Below, piece after piece: positions 1-7,608 of a DNA stretch of 13,373 bases (positions are counted from its first letter, which is position 1; the number at the start of each line of letters is the position of its first letter). A model generated the notes under the pieces. It made no database searches, was not told the DNA's origin, and was given only the letters and a program-made list of their open reading frames with translations. Origin of the DNA: CAZVCJ01 sp964625745 (GTDB lineage: Bacteria > Chloroflexota > Anaerolineae > VGOG01); contig CAZVCJ010000109.1 in assembly GCA_964625745.1 (NCBI GenBank), positions 1-13,373 on the forward strand, read 5' to 3'. Both the position numbers and the translations under genes were made by a program.

Positions 1-2
1 TA

Positions 3-1175
3 TCACGAGTCCCAGGTCATTGAACCTGGCGTCCGGAAAAACTCACAGATAGAGTTGTACAGCAATTTCCAGCCCTGGTTGTCCGTGCTCCCATCCAATC
101 CACCACCGAGAATGCTGAAGTGCTCCACCTCCACCGTCAGCACGGGGCCCTCTTGCTGGTCTACCAGCGGCAGGTGCACCCAGCGGCCGGTGGCCTCGTC
201 CAGGTAGCCCACGAACAGCATCTTGTATTGCCCCATCGCCTCCACGTCCACCAGCCCCGTGAGGTCCACCGTCAGACGCAAGGGCGCCTGGAACTGGGTG
301 ATGGGTAAATCGCTTGCTTCGGCGTTCGCCGGCCGGGCCGTCAGCTCGCACTGCAACGCCAGGCCGGTCTGACCTGGCGGCAGCCGACGGACGTCCAGCG
401 AGTGGTAAGTCGCCTCGACAGGCTGGGTCACGGCGCCAGCGGGGAACTCCACTCGCACCCGACCGCTGGGTGAGACCAGCACTCCACCCTCCTGGGGGGT
501 GATGACGGCCCGACTCACTACCGCCACCGTCGCCTTAGCCTGGACAGGATCAGCCAGACCCCCGCCCGTCACCTCGGCCAGGTTGACGACCAGGTCGTCC
601 AGGACGTCGCCTCGCACCCGGGCCTGGAAGGCGAGGGACAGGGATGCCCCTGCCGCCAGTTCCCGGATGTCCCAGGTGAGCGCCTTGGTACCGGGGTCGT
701 AAACTCCATCGTCGGCGCTGCCAGGCAGGTAGGCCAAACCGTCGGGCAGGGGATCGCTGACCACCAACCCCTCCATCACCACTTTCGTCGTGTTGGTCAG
801 GGCGATGGTGTAGGTGATCAGGTCGTCGGGGCTCACCACCGCTGGCTCCGCTGTCTTGGTCACCAGCAGCCCGTCGGACGCCCCGTCCACCGAGGGATCG
901 GGCTCATCCATCACTCCCGTCGTGTTGGTCTGGACGACGGTGTAGGCGATGAGGTCGTCTGGGCTCACTCCCCCCGGCTCCGCCATCCTGGTCGCCAGGA
1001 GCTGGCCAGATAGCCCATCCGCCGAGGGGCCAGGCTCATCTGGCGGGGCCAGCACTTCCTCCAGGGGTATGGTTGCCCCTTCCTGGGCATGAGCTACCGG
1101 CGGCTCGAACGTCGGCGAGCTCACGTTCTGGGCAGAAGGCAAGAGTCCCAGGAGCAGTACCACAATGACCAGCAC
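3..1175 (-). CDS. Secreted DUF11 / ZU5-like repeat protein
   Basis: This is an exported or cell-surface protein with no catalytic motif. From a GTG start at 1175 (390 aa) residues 1-15 are strongly hydrophobic and an AHA-Q signal-cleavage-like site follows near residue 30. Residues 46-133 hold two copies of a DUF11 start (VSPDDLI, then TNTT). Only the second copy continues into a full DUF11 domain (about 101-201, with SDPLPDGLAYLPG). Residues 225-350 look ZU5-like (GGVLVSPSGRVRVEFPAGAV). DUF11 domains usually occur in bacterial envelope or adhesion proteins. The open frame extends back to 1307, but those extra 44 codons are a LuxR helix-turn-helix remnant read partly in the wrong frame, so I reject the longer start. 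The GTG lies just after the regulator's TAA stop. No clear ribosome-binding site precedes it and no basic residues precede the hydrophobic core, so the true N-terminus may be lost. The C-terminal 25 residues look unrelated to the domain and may be a frameshift tail. Confidence 0.72.
   Translation of the reverse strand: MLVIVVLLLGLLPSAQNVSSPTFEPPVAHAQEGATIPLEEVLAPPDEPGPSADGLSGQLLATRMAEPGGVSPDDLIAYTVVQTNTTGVMDEPDPSVDGASDGLLVTKTAEPAVVSPDDLITYTIALTNTTKVVMEGLVVSDPLPDGLAYLPGSADDGVYDPGTKALTWDIRELAAGASLSLAFQARVRGDVLDDLVVNLAEVTGGGLADPVQAKATVAVVSRAVITPQEGGVLVSPSGRVRVEFPAGAVTQPVEATYHSLDVRRLPPGQTGLALQCELTARPANAEASDLPITQFQAPLRLTVDLTGLVDVEAMGQYKMLFVGYLDEATGRWVHLPLVDQQEGPVLTVEVEHFSILGGGLDGSTDNQGWKLLYNSICEFFRTPGSMTWDS
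777..1040 (-). repeat. Tandem duplication of 132 bp inside the DUF11 gene
   Basis: Two adjacent 44-codon units (1040-909 and 908-777) encode DEPGPSADG... and DEPDPSVDG..., each followed by AEP, VSPDDLI and TNTT. Shared words such as the one ending at 814 recur 132 bp away (941 against 809). The first unit stops before the rest of the DUF11 fold, so this is a partial-domain duplication. Confidence 0.85.
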
Positions 1176-1176
1176 G

Positions 1177-1653
1177 TTACATGACCGATATAAGGCGGCC
1201 GTAAACCGTGTCGTAAATGTTCCGCAGGTGATAGCGCACCGTCCCTCGCTGACAGCCAACTCCTGAGCGATGCGCGCATTGCTCCACCCCTTGGCCAGCA
1301 GCCGCAAGACGTCCAGCTCCCGTTCGGTGAAGGGAATCTCTTCCTATCACCTACTGCCTTCCTCACCACCTTCTCCTGCACCCTCTTGCTAAGCCAAAGT
1401 TCCTCACGAGAAGCTGCACGAATAGCTTCCACAATCGTATCCAATGCCTCTTCCTTGAGGACGTATCCCGTCGCCCCTGCAGAAAGGAGCCCGAAGACGA
1501 AGGCGTTCTCATCGTAGGCGCTGAGGGCCAGGGTGCGCAAATTGATGCCTCCCCAACAACCTCGATTCCGTCCGCGCCATCCAGCTCTGCCTTTATGCCA
1601 GCCCTCACCACGGGGTGGTCGTTGGCTAACAGGACCCTGATTGAATCCATCAC
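1177..1653 (-). pseudogene. Broken NarL/LuxR-family response regulator
   Basis: A two-component transcription regulator that can no longer work. From ATG 1650 (ribosome-binding site GGAGGT at 1656-1661, 5 nt spacing) the receiver start is clear: IRVLLANDHPVVRAGI with the acidic ND pair, to VVGEAS. Near 1545 it jumps frame to the receiver's second half (LRTLALSAYDENAFVFGLL, SAGATGYVLKEEA with the conserved Lys). About 45-50 codons including the phosphoacceptor Asp are missing. Near 1345 the frame shifts again into a LuxR helix-turn-helix (FTERELDVLRLLAKGWSNAR, IAQELAVSEG). A third shift near 1240 gives TVRYHLRNIYD before TAA at 1179-1177. An internal deletion plus three frame changes rule out a single sequencing error. 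It lies between the glycosidase and the DUF11 gene and may once have controlled one of them. Confidence 0.9.
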
Positions 1654-1655
1654 TC

Positions 1656-1661
1656 ACCTCC
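1656..1661 (-). promoter_or_regulatory. Ribosome-binding site of the broken response regulator
   Basis: GGAGGT on the minus strand, 5 nt before ATG 1650. It sets the start at the second codon of the open frame (GTG-ATG) and shows that the gene was once a normal translated gene. Confidence 0.6.
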
Positions 1662-1710
1662 GCCGGAGGATGTGGCCCATCACCCAAAGCGCCCCTCCAA
1701 TAGCCGAGCC

Positions 1711-1855
1711 TCACACGATTCGCTCCACCTGATAGCTGGCCCTCCTCCGCACGATGAAGCCGTCGAGGGCCGCACCCTCGTCCAGGGCCGTGATGTGCAC
1801 CCGGTGCTCACCGTGATCACCTGCAATTCGCCCCCGGTACTGATGACTGGTGAGT
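1711..1855 (-). pseudogene. Out-of-frame remnant of the glycosidase C-terminal domain
   Basis: Directly downstream of, and slightly overlapping, the end of the glycosidase frame, another frame reads GDHGEHRVHITALDEGAALD followed by GFIVRRRASYQVERIV and TGA at 1713-1711. This has the look of the last strands of a beta-sandwich domain (EHRVHI, ALDGFIV, basic end), which often closes long bacterial glycosidases of this type. The glycosidase frame ends abruptly with SSVPGANCR just where its barrel ends. I infer an internal deletion with frame change that removed most of a C-terminal domain of roughly 100-150 residues and left its tail. Confidence 0.6.
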
Positions 1856-3103
1856 GTACTCCTTCACAGCGTCGTAAACAGGCAGTGGGGTGAAATCGGG
1901 CTCGACCATGCGGAAGTAATACCAGGGCTGGTCCTTCTCCGCCTCGGAGGGGCGCTTGAAGAACCAGAAGTTGACTACGCCCACCCAGGGCCACTCTGCT
2001 TGAGCCCGCCGATATGCCTCCACTACGTAGCGGGCCTGTTGCTCCTCGGTAACGTAGCCGTAGGGCTTGGTGGGAAAGTCGGCGGGGACGGCGTTCCAGT
2101 TCATCTCAGAGATCCAAATTGGCTTGTGCTCGTCGCCGTTCTTGACCATGATGTCGCGGACGTAGAGGGGGCGGGAGAAGTTGATGACCCGAGGCCGCAT
2201 CCGCCGATCGTAGGGGCCCGACCAGAGACCGTAACCCTGCATGGCCAGGACGTCAAAGTAGTCACCGGCCCCGGCGTCGTACATCCGCTGCAGGAAGATG
2301 AAGTCGTTGAGATTTCTTGGGCCAAGCTCAATGGTGGAGGCCAGGGCCCCGCTGATGATCACGCAGTCGGGGTCGGCCTCCCTGGCTCTGGTGTAGCCGA
2401 TCTTGAGCAGCTCGGTGTAGGACTCGGGATCCACCGCCTGCTCGCCCCACTCCGGGTAGATGTTGGGTTCGTTCCAGATCTGGTAATACTTGATGCGGCC
2501 TTGGTAGCGGCTCACCACGGCGTAGACGAAGTCGCCGAAGTCGTTGTAGTCGTCGGGTGGGGCGTAGGTGCCGATCTCGTCGCCTGCTGCCCGTGACCAG
2601 GCCGGGGGGTTACTGAGGCGGGCGATGATGGAAAGGCCGTACTTTTCGGCCAATTCCACAATGTTGTCATACTTGGCCCAGGCCGAGCGGTAGGGCTCGT
2701 GGCGACGGTCCTCGAAATCGCCCTGGCCGTGGATCTCGATGTCCTCCCAGGGGAACTCCTGGCGAATCCACTTGAAGCCAGCCTGGCTGATCATTTGCAA
2801 AGTGCGCTCCCGCTTCTCCGGTTCCACTTCCTGCTCCAGAAACACGTTGATGCCGAAAGGACAGACGCCAGCGTGGGACACGAGAGCATCAGGTCTGGTC
2901 TCTGGCTGCGGTCGGGTCAGGTTAGAGGCCAGTTGGAACACCCCCCGCACCTGGGGCAGGAGGTCCTCCTCACCCGTCCAGTTCAACAGGAGCTGATGAA
3001 CAGAAACCTGCGAAGCGAAGAGCGATAATAGCACCAGAATGAACAGAGCGACCAGGATGGCTGTGCTTCTTCTGTTTAGAAACCGTGCTAACAGATCACT
3101 CAA
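1817..3103 (-). CDS. Membrane-anchored clan GH-A-like glycoside hydrolase
   Basis: A 428-aa extracytoplasmic (beta/alpha)8-barrel glycosidase, related to GH5/GH39-type enzymes; the substrate cannot be read from the sequence. Residues 14-34 form one membrane anchor after a basic N-terminus (signal anchor, N-in). The barrel starts near residue 83 (FGINVFLEQE). The acid/base Glu is E212 in YYQIWNEPN, and the likely nucleophile is E333 in KPIWISEMNW, the usual strand-4 and strand-7 positions of clan GH-A. The final barrel strand is near VGVVNFWFFKR (374-384). The start is TTG, backed by AAAGGAG ten bases upstream; the nearby ATG at 3109 is out of frame and closes after five codons. The protein ends in a frame-shifted tail, and the remains of a C-terminal domain lie downstream in another frame, so the catalytic domain may be intact while an accessory domain is lost. 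Confidence 0.85.
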   Translation of the reverse strand: MSDLLARFLNRRSTAILVALFILVLLSLFASQVSVHQLLLNWTGEEDLLPQVRGVFQLASNLTRPQPETRPDALVSHAGVCPFGINVFLEQEVEPEKRERTLQMISQAGFKWIRQEFPWEDIEIHGQGDFEDRRHEPYRSAWAKYDNIVELAEKYGLSIIARLSNPPAWSRAAGDEIGTYAPPDDYNDFGDFVYAVVSRYQGRIKYYQIWNEPNIYPEWGEQAVDPESYTELLKIGYTRAREADPDCVIISGALASTIELGPRNLNDFIFLQRMYDAGAGDYFDVLAMQGYGLWSGPYDRRMRPRVINFSRPLYVRDIMVKNGDEHKPIWISEMNWNAVPADFPTKPYGYVTEEQQARYVVEAYRRAQAEWPWVGVVNFWFFKRPSEAEKDQPWYYFRMVEPDFTPLPVYDAVKEYTHQSSVPGANCR

Positions 3104-3113
3104 AAGTGACCAT

Positions 3114-3120
3114 CTCCTTT
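3114..3120 (-). promoter_or_regulatory. Ribosome-binding site deciding a TTG start
   Basis: AAAGGAG on the minus strand, ten bases before the TTG at 3103. No in-frame ATG or GTG lies at a suitable distance, so this site supports the TTG as the glycosidase start. Confidence 0.55.
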
Positions 3121-3128
3121 CGCCCTCT

Positions 3129-3192
3129 CCCTCCCCCGTCCCCCTCCCTCTCCCGATTTCGGGAGAGGGAGGGGGAGTCCGAAGGACGGGGG
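3129..3192. repeat. Large C/G-rich palindromic element
   Basis: A perfect 16-bp inverted repeat (3140-3155 with 3160-3175, four-base loop ATTT) is nested inside a second pair, CCCCCGTCC (3133-3141) and GGACGGGGG (3184-3192), so the element can form a long two-tier hairpin. It fills most of the 136 bp between the permease and the glycosidase. The form is that of dispersed REP/MITE-like palindromes. It could also block or slow transcription into the glycosidase, but it has no T-tract. Confidence 0.8.
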
Positions 3193-3239
3193 TGGGTGAG
3201 GGTCAATGACAACGCCTCCCTATATCACCGCCCATCCCA

Positions 3240-5546
3240 TCAAAACCGACCACTTATGTGCTTCAGCTTCCGTCGCAACCAGGAGACCGCCGACGGCTCG
3301 TGCTTGCGCACCATGAGCACCGAGCAGCGGGCCCGTTCGGCCACCACGTCGGGGATCGAGCCGAACAGCCAGTTGCGCATGAACCACTCTTCCGAGGCGC
3401 CGATGACCACCAGGTCGTATTCTCCCTCCTGAGCTTCGGTCACGATTCCCCCTACGACCGAAACTGCCCTGACGGTCTTGACCTGCACCCGCTCATTGGC
3501 TTCTCCCAGGATCTCCTCAGCCAGCTTGTGCAGGAGCTCTTCCTCTTGCTCGAGATCGGGCTCCTCTCTGCCCTGGAGGAGGACCCGCAGGACGGTCAAC
3601 TGTCCTGCCTCGCTCGTCACCAGGCGGTGGGCCAGTTCGATCCCCAGCCGGGCGTGGGGGCCGCCGCCAGCGGGGATCAGCACCCGCTTCGCCTGGTCGA
3701 GTCCCCGATCCCGCAGCACGGCCACATCGCAGGAGGCTCTTTGCACCACCGCCTTGTCTATGCTGGTCCGCACCCGCGCCAGGGTCATCGGCCCCCGCCA
3801 GCCCAGGAGGATCAGCCCGGTATCCGGGCGAGCCTCGGCCACCCCCAGGATCCCTGAGGCCGCTCCGCGAGCGGCCTGCAAGAGCATCTCCACCCGCACG
3901 CCGGCCTTAGCCCCGTGCTTGGCCGCTCGCCGCAGGAGATCGCGGTGGCTATCCTCCTGGCTTTCCAGGTATTCCTGAGCCGCCGATAGGGGCACGGTGC
4001 CAGGAAATGGCACGACCCGGAGAGCCACCACCCGGCCCTGCTGGCCAGCCAGTTTGGCCGCCAGGGTGGTCAGGGTCTTGGCGGTGGCAGGATTAGCTAT
4101 CGGCACCAGAATCTCGCGACGCGCCCCTTCCATGACGTGTGCTGCAGCGGCCACCACGCGCTCCAGAGGCCGCTCCTGTGCCATCAGCGTGACCAACTCT
4201 CCCCTCACTTCAGTTCTCTTCCTTCCCCAAACGAAGTACCATCCCAGGCTCAGAGCTATGAGAATCAGGCTGGCCACCTGAGAGGTTCGGGCCATGGTGG
4301 TGATGACCAGAAGGCACAGGCTGCCTCCCACCAGGGGCAACCAGGGGTAGAGGGGGATCCGAAAGGCCGGCTTGTAATCGGGGGGATGGGCCTGGCGCAT
4401 CACGATGGCGCTCAAGCTCAGCAGGGCGTAAGAAACCATGAACAGGGCGCTGGATATCTCGGCCAACTCCTCGGCTCGGCCGCTCAGCGCCAAAAGCAGG
4501 GCCAGCCCGCCGGTGACCAGGATAGCCCTGTGGGGGGTCATGTACCTGGGATGGATCTCGTTGAACCAGGAGGGCAGGATCTCGTCCCGGCCCATGGCGA
4601 AGCTGATACGCGAGGAGGCCATGATGGCCGCGTTGGCGGAGGAGGCGGTGGCCAGCAGCGCCGCCAGGGACATGCCGGCGATTCCCACCCCGCTCATGAA
4701 CAAGTTCGCCGCCTCCACCAGCGGCGCTTCCAGGCGCCCGATCTCCTGGTAAGGGAGGATGCCCGTCGCCACGAAGAGAATGCTCCCGTAGAGGATGGTG
4801 GCAATGACCACCGAGCCCACGATAGCCAGCGGCAGGTTGCGGCCTGGCCGCTTGATCTCCTCGGCAAGGGTGGAGACCTTCTCGAAGCCCGTGAAGGAGA
4901 CGATGATCAACCCTACCGTGGCCACTGCTGCCCCCCATCCGTAGGGGAAGAAGGGTTTGTGCAAGGCAGGATCAATGTTGAAAATGCCCCGTGCCACGAA
5001 GAGGGCCAGGATGGCTACCAGGATGGCCACAATGACGTTCTGAATCCGGCCTGAGACCTTGGCCCCCCGGTAATTGAGGTAGATGAAAAACAGCCCTGCC
5101 ACCACAACGGCCGCCCAGGTGGGCACCGGCAGAAAGTAGCTGACGTACTTGCCAAAGCCGATGAGATAGAAGCCGGTAGCGAAGGTCAGGCCCAGCCAGT
5201 TGCCAGGGCCGACGATGGAGCCAGCCAGAGGGCCCAGAGCGCGCGAGATGAAATAATAGCTGCCACCTGCTTTGGGCATCCCGGTAGCCAATTCCGAGAT
5301 GGTCATGGCGATGGGCAGGCAGATGAGCCCTGCTGTCACGTACGAGAGAGCGGCCGCCGGCCCCGCTCGCTCCACAGCGATGCCGGAGAGAACGAAGATG
5401 CCCGCTCCGATCATGGTTCCCAGGCCGATGGCCAGGGCCTCGCTCAGCCCCAGTTCCCGCACCAGGCCTGTCCTGAGCGTAGCCTGCCCTGAGCTTTGCC
5501 GAAGGGTCGAAGGGCTGTGGCCCGTCTGTTCCCCTGCTTTGTGCAT
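3240..5546 (-). CDS. APC-family amino acid permease with two C-terminal UspA domains
   Basis: A 768-aa inner-membrane transporter. Residues 31-440 are an APC-superfamily permease: the TM1 glycine motif GTMIGAGIFVLSG (43-55), about 12 membrane segments, and the cytoplasmic-loop signature FTGFEKVSTLAEEIKRPGRN (218-237). Residues 478-615 (ILVPIANP start) and 620-755 (VLIPAGGG start) are two universal-stress-protein domains. In the first, the nucleotide loop GWRG is kept but the distal Gly of the usual G-2x-G-9x-G(S/T) is Ser; in the second, the distal GS is kept but the G-2x-G part is degenerate. The likely role is amino acid or amine uptake or exchange tuned by ligand binding to the UspA tail; the substrate is not predictable. 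ATG 5546 follows GGAGAGGG (5553-5560) and lies 18 bp after the antiporter stop, so the two are one transcript. Residues 11-28 come from a dispersed repeat. Confidence 0.92.
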   Translation of the reverse strand: MHKAGEQTGHSPSTLRQSSGQATLRTGLVRELGLSEALAIGLGTMIGAGIFVLSGIAVERAGPAAALSYVTAGLICLPIAMTISELATGMPKAGGSYYFISRALGPLAGSIVGPGNWLGLTFATGFYLIGFGKYVSYFLPVPTWAAVVVAGLFFIYLNYRGAKVSGRIQNVIVAILVAILALFVARGIFNIDPALHKPFFPYGWGAAVATVGLIIVSFTGFEKVSTLAEEIKRPGRNLPLAIVGSVVIATILYGSILFVATGILPYQEIGRLEAPLVEAANLFMSGVGIAGMSLAALLATASSANAAIMASSRISFAMGRDEILPSWFNEIHPRYMTPHRAILVTGGLALLLALSGRAEELAEISSALFMVSYALLSLSAIVMRQAHPPDYKPAFRIPLYPWLPLVGGSLCLLVITTMARTSQVASLILIALSLGWYFVWGRKRTEVRGELVTLMAQERPLERVVAAAAHVMEGARREILVPIANPATAKTLTTLAAKLAGQQGRVVALRVVPFPGTVPLSAAQEYLESQEDSHRDLLRRAAKHGAKAGVRVEMLLQAARGAASGILGVAEARPDTGLILLGWRGPMTLARVRTSIDKAVVQRASCDVAVLRDRGLDQAKRVLIPAGGGPHARLGIELAHRLVTSEAGQLTVLRVLLQGREEPDLEQEEELLHKLAEEILGEANERVQVKTVRAVSVVGGIVTEAQEGEYDLVVIGASEEWFMRNWLFGSIPDVVAERARCSVLMVRKHEPSAVSWLRRKLKHISGRF
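5466..5514. repeat. Dispersed repeat embedded in permease coding sequence
   Basis: On the minus strand this reads CCCTTCGACCCTTCGGCAAA, GCTCAGGGCAGG, CTACGCTCAGGACAGG: two near-copies of a short CTTCGgCaaaGCTCAGGgCAGG-type word. Such words recur as intergenic elements in many environmental genomes. Here the element is in frame and encodes STLRQSSGQATLRTGL, just before the conserved permease N-terminus (ELGLSEALAI). Confidence 0.7.
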
Positions 5547-5564
5547 TGGATTCCCTCTCCGTCG

Positions 5565-7523
5565 TTATGGGTAATGGATCATCACGATTGAACCAGGTAT
5601 CGCTGCCACCAACTGTTCTGGAATGTGGCCCAGACTGGAGCGGAAGCGCCTTTGTGAGCCCATGGTCGTGACCACCATGAGATCTTCTTCACCGACCCTA
5701 TCTGCCACGTCCTGGATCACATTGCTTCCCAAACGAACGACCTCATAAGGCTGTTCGGGTTTCAGTTTGTCCAACCCGTCACGCAGATTGACCGCGTAAC
5801 GTTGTGCGGCCAGAACAAGCAGGGGCACGTTGATTGCCTGGGCTACCGTGGTGACGATCTCCAGCGTCTTGCCAGTCAAACCGGCGCCGAGGCTGTTGGG
5901 GGGGACGACCAACACGACCCGCCGCATGGCGTTGATCGGCGTGATCAACCGGCCCACCATGACCGGTACGGTAGCATGCCAGACCACCTCGTCCAACACC
6001 GTGCCGAAGATGCTCTGGCGGAACGTCGGCTTACCGCGCCAGCCCATAACGATCAAAGAGGCCTCGTTCTCAATCGCCGCATGAAGGATGCCCTTGGCGA
6101 TAGAGGCATCCACTCGACGCACCGGCTGAATCTGAGTTTCGGGATCGTTCAGGATCTCCGGCACCCTTTCCAACAACTGTTGCTGGTGCTCCAGTCCTAC
6201 AATTCGTCTGTTGACCTCTTGCGCCACGTGGAGGGGCAATAATGTGCCTTTGGAGATACGGCTCAGGATATCTGCCAGGGTGATCAAATGTTCCTGGGTT
6301 TTGGGATTGGCAATGGGCACCAGGATTCTGTCAAAAAGGGGCCCTTTCTCCCTGGGTGCTTCAGATGGATGCAGGCGTAAGCCGAAACGCTGCACCAGCA
6401 AGGGGGAGGTGATACAGGTGCACAGGATCATCAGAATGGCGCCGTTGAAAATCGTCATGGGAAACAGGTTGATCTCCACCCCGACCAGGATCGCAGCCAG
6501 AGTGGCCGCCGCCTGAGCCTGTGAAAGCCCCCACATGGTAAACAGCTCATCGCGGGAGTAGTGGAAGACGCGAGTGGTTACCCAGGCCGCTGCAAACTTG
6601 GCCGCGTAGACGGCCATCGTCATTCCCGCACCGATAAGCAGCGTTTGTGTATTGACCAGCACTGCCAGTGGGTCGGTGATCATGCCAATGTACATCAAGA
6701 AGATCGGGATGAAAAACGATTCGCCCAGAAACAGCACCTGACCGATCACGGCGCTCCGGGCTGGCAGGGTCGAGTTGATGGCCAGGCCAGCCAGGAAGGC
6801 CCCGACGATGGCGTGCATACCGATTCGCTCGGCCAGCAAAGCGGCCACGAACAGGGCCACGAGCACGAATTGAAACTCGATGGCTCTGCTGGTGAAGCGA
6901 CGGAAGAACAGTTTACCTGCGCGTGGCAACCCCAGGAGAACCAGCAGCGCGTAGCCGATCATCAGCGCGATCAACCCGACGACAGAGAGGACAGATGCAT
7001 CGCCATCCTGTGTGCCGGCCACAATAGCCAGCACGAGCAGGGCGGCCACGTCAGTAAAAACCGTGGCCCCGATGGTCACCGAGACAGCTTCGTTGCGGAC
7101 GATGCCCAGGCGACTGAGAATGGGGAAAGCTACCAGCGTGTGCGAGGCGTAGACAGAGCCCAGGAGTACGGCGCTGGCCCAGTTCAACCTCCATCCACGT
7201 CCCAGCGCGATGCCAGACAATAGAGGAAACGTGAAGGTAAAAAGGCCAAAGAGCAGGGCCTTGTTGCGCACGCGGCTGAATTGACGCAGGTCAATTTCTA
7301 GCCCGGCACTGAACATCAGATAGATCAGGCCCACCGTGGACAATAGCTCGATCACGCGACCCGTGGCCAGCAGGCCCAGGCCGTGCGGACCGACCAGGAT
7401 GCCCCCCAGAATCAGCCCCACGATGCCCGGCAAGCGGACGCGCTCGGAGAGCAGCGGCGTGATCAAAATGACAGCCATAATGGTGAGAAAGACGGCCACG
7501 GGGGCCTCCAAAGGTTCTGTCAC
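5565..7523 (-). CDS. CPA2 cation/proton antiporter with two C-terminal UspA domains
   Basis: A 652-aa monovalent cation (Na+ or K+)/H+ antiporter of the CPA2 (Kef/NapA-like) family in the inner membrane. Residues 10-385 give about 12-13 helices. Visible family motifs are LGGILVGPHGLG (39-50), MFSAGLEIDL (70-79) and FTDVAALLVLAI (156-167), whose D158 is the likely ion-carrying carboxylate, with a single Asp as in Kef-type members. Residues 398-524 form a UspA domain with a canonical nucleotide loop, GWRGKPTFRQSIFGT (494-508, G-2x-G-9x-G-T), so ATP or another adenine nucleotide probably binds. Residues 534-650 form a second, degenerate UspA domain. The start is GTG at 7523 with AGGAG eight bases upstream. 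The role is probably pH or cation balance under stress. Co-transcribed with the permease, which shares the same tail design. Confidence 0.93.
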   Translation of the reverse strand: MTEPLEAPVAVFLTIMAVILITPLLSERVRLPGIVGLILGGILVGPHGLGLLATGRVIELLSTVGLIYLMFSAGLEIDLRQFSRVRNKALLFGLFTFTFPLLSGIALGRGWRLNWASAVLLGSVYASHTLVAFPILSRLGIVRNEAVSVTIGATVFTDVAALLVLAIVAGTQDGDASVLSVVGLIALMIGYALLVLLGLPRAGKLFFRRFTSRAIEFQFVLVALFVAALLAERIGMHAIVGAFLAGLAINSTLPARSAVIGQVLFLGESFFIPIFLMYIGMITDPLAVLVNTQTLLIGAGMTMAVYAAKFAAAWVTTRVFHYSRDELFTMWGLSQAQAAATLAAILVGVEINLFPMTIFNGAILMILCTCITSPLLVQRFGLRLHPSEAPREKGPLFDRILVPIANPKTQEHLITLADILSRISKGTLLPLHVAQEVNRRIVGLEHQQQLLERVPEILNDPETQIQPVRRVDASIAKGILHAAIENEASLIVMGWRGKPTFRQSIFGTVLDEVVWHATVPVMVGRLITPINAMRRVVLVVPPNSLGAGLTGKTLEIVTTVAQAINVPLLVLAAQRYAVNLRDGLDKLKPEQPYEVVRLGSNVIQDVADRVGEEDLMVVTTMGSQRRFRSSLGHIPEQLVAAIPGSIVMIHYP

Positions 7524-7531
7524 AGGTTAAT

Positions 7532-7536
7532 CTCCT
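7532..7536 (-). promoter_or_regulatory. Ribosome-binding site for the antiporter GTG start
   Basis: AGGAG on the minus strand, eight bases before GTG 7523. It overlaps the TAA of a short 40-codon open frame of unknown value that runs from about 7653. Confidence 0.55.
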
Positions 7537-7608
7537 ACCAGTGTCATCACACGTTGGATTTCCGGGACGGACCGTGTGTGGCTTGATCGAAATCTGGCCG
7601 GGTCTGCA

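Noticed and set aside
1680..1994. Alternative 104-codon minus-strand frame at the glycosidase end
   Set aside because: Its first half is the glycosidase read out of frame; the credible domain remnant downstream is in another frame.
1850..2596. Long plus-strand open frame of 248 codons
   Set aside because: It lies wholly opposite the glycosidase, whose catalytic motifs prove the minus strand; composition is that of an antisense shadow in high-GC DNA.
4137..5054. Plus-strand open frame of 305 codons
   Set aside because: Opposite the APC permease membrane region; rich in Gly, Gln and His with no domain pattern, typical of an antisense shadow.
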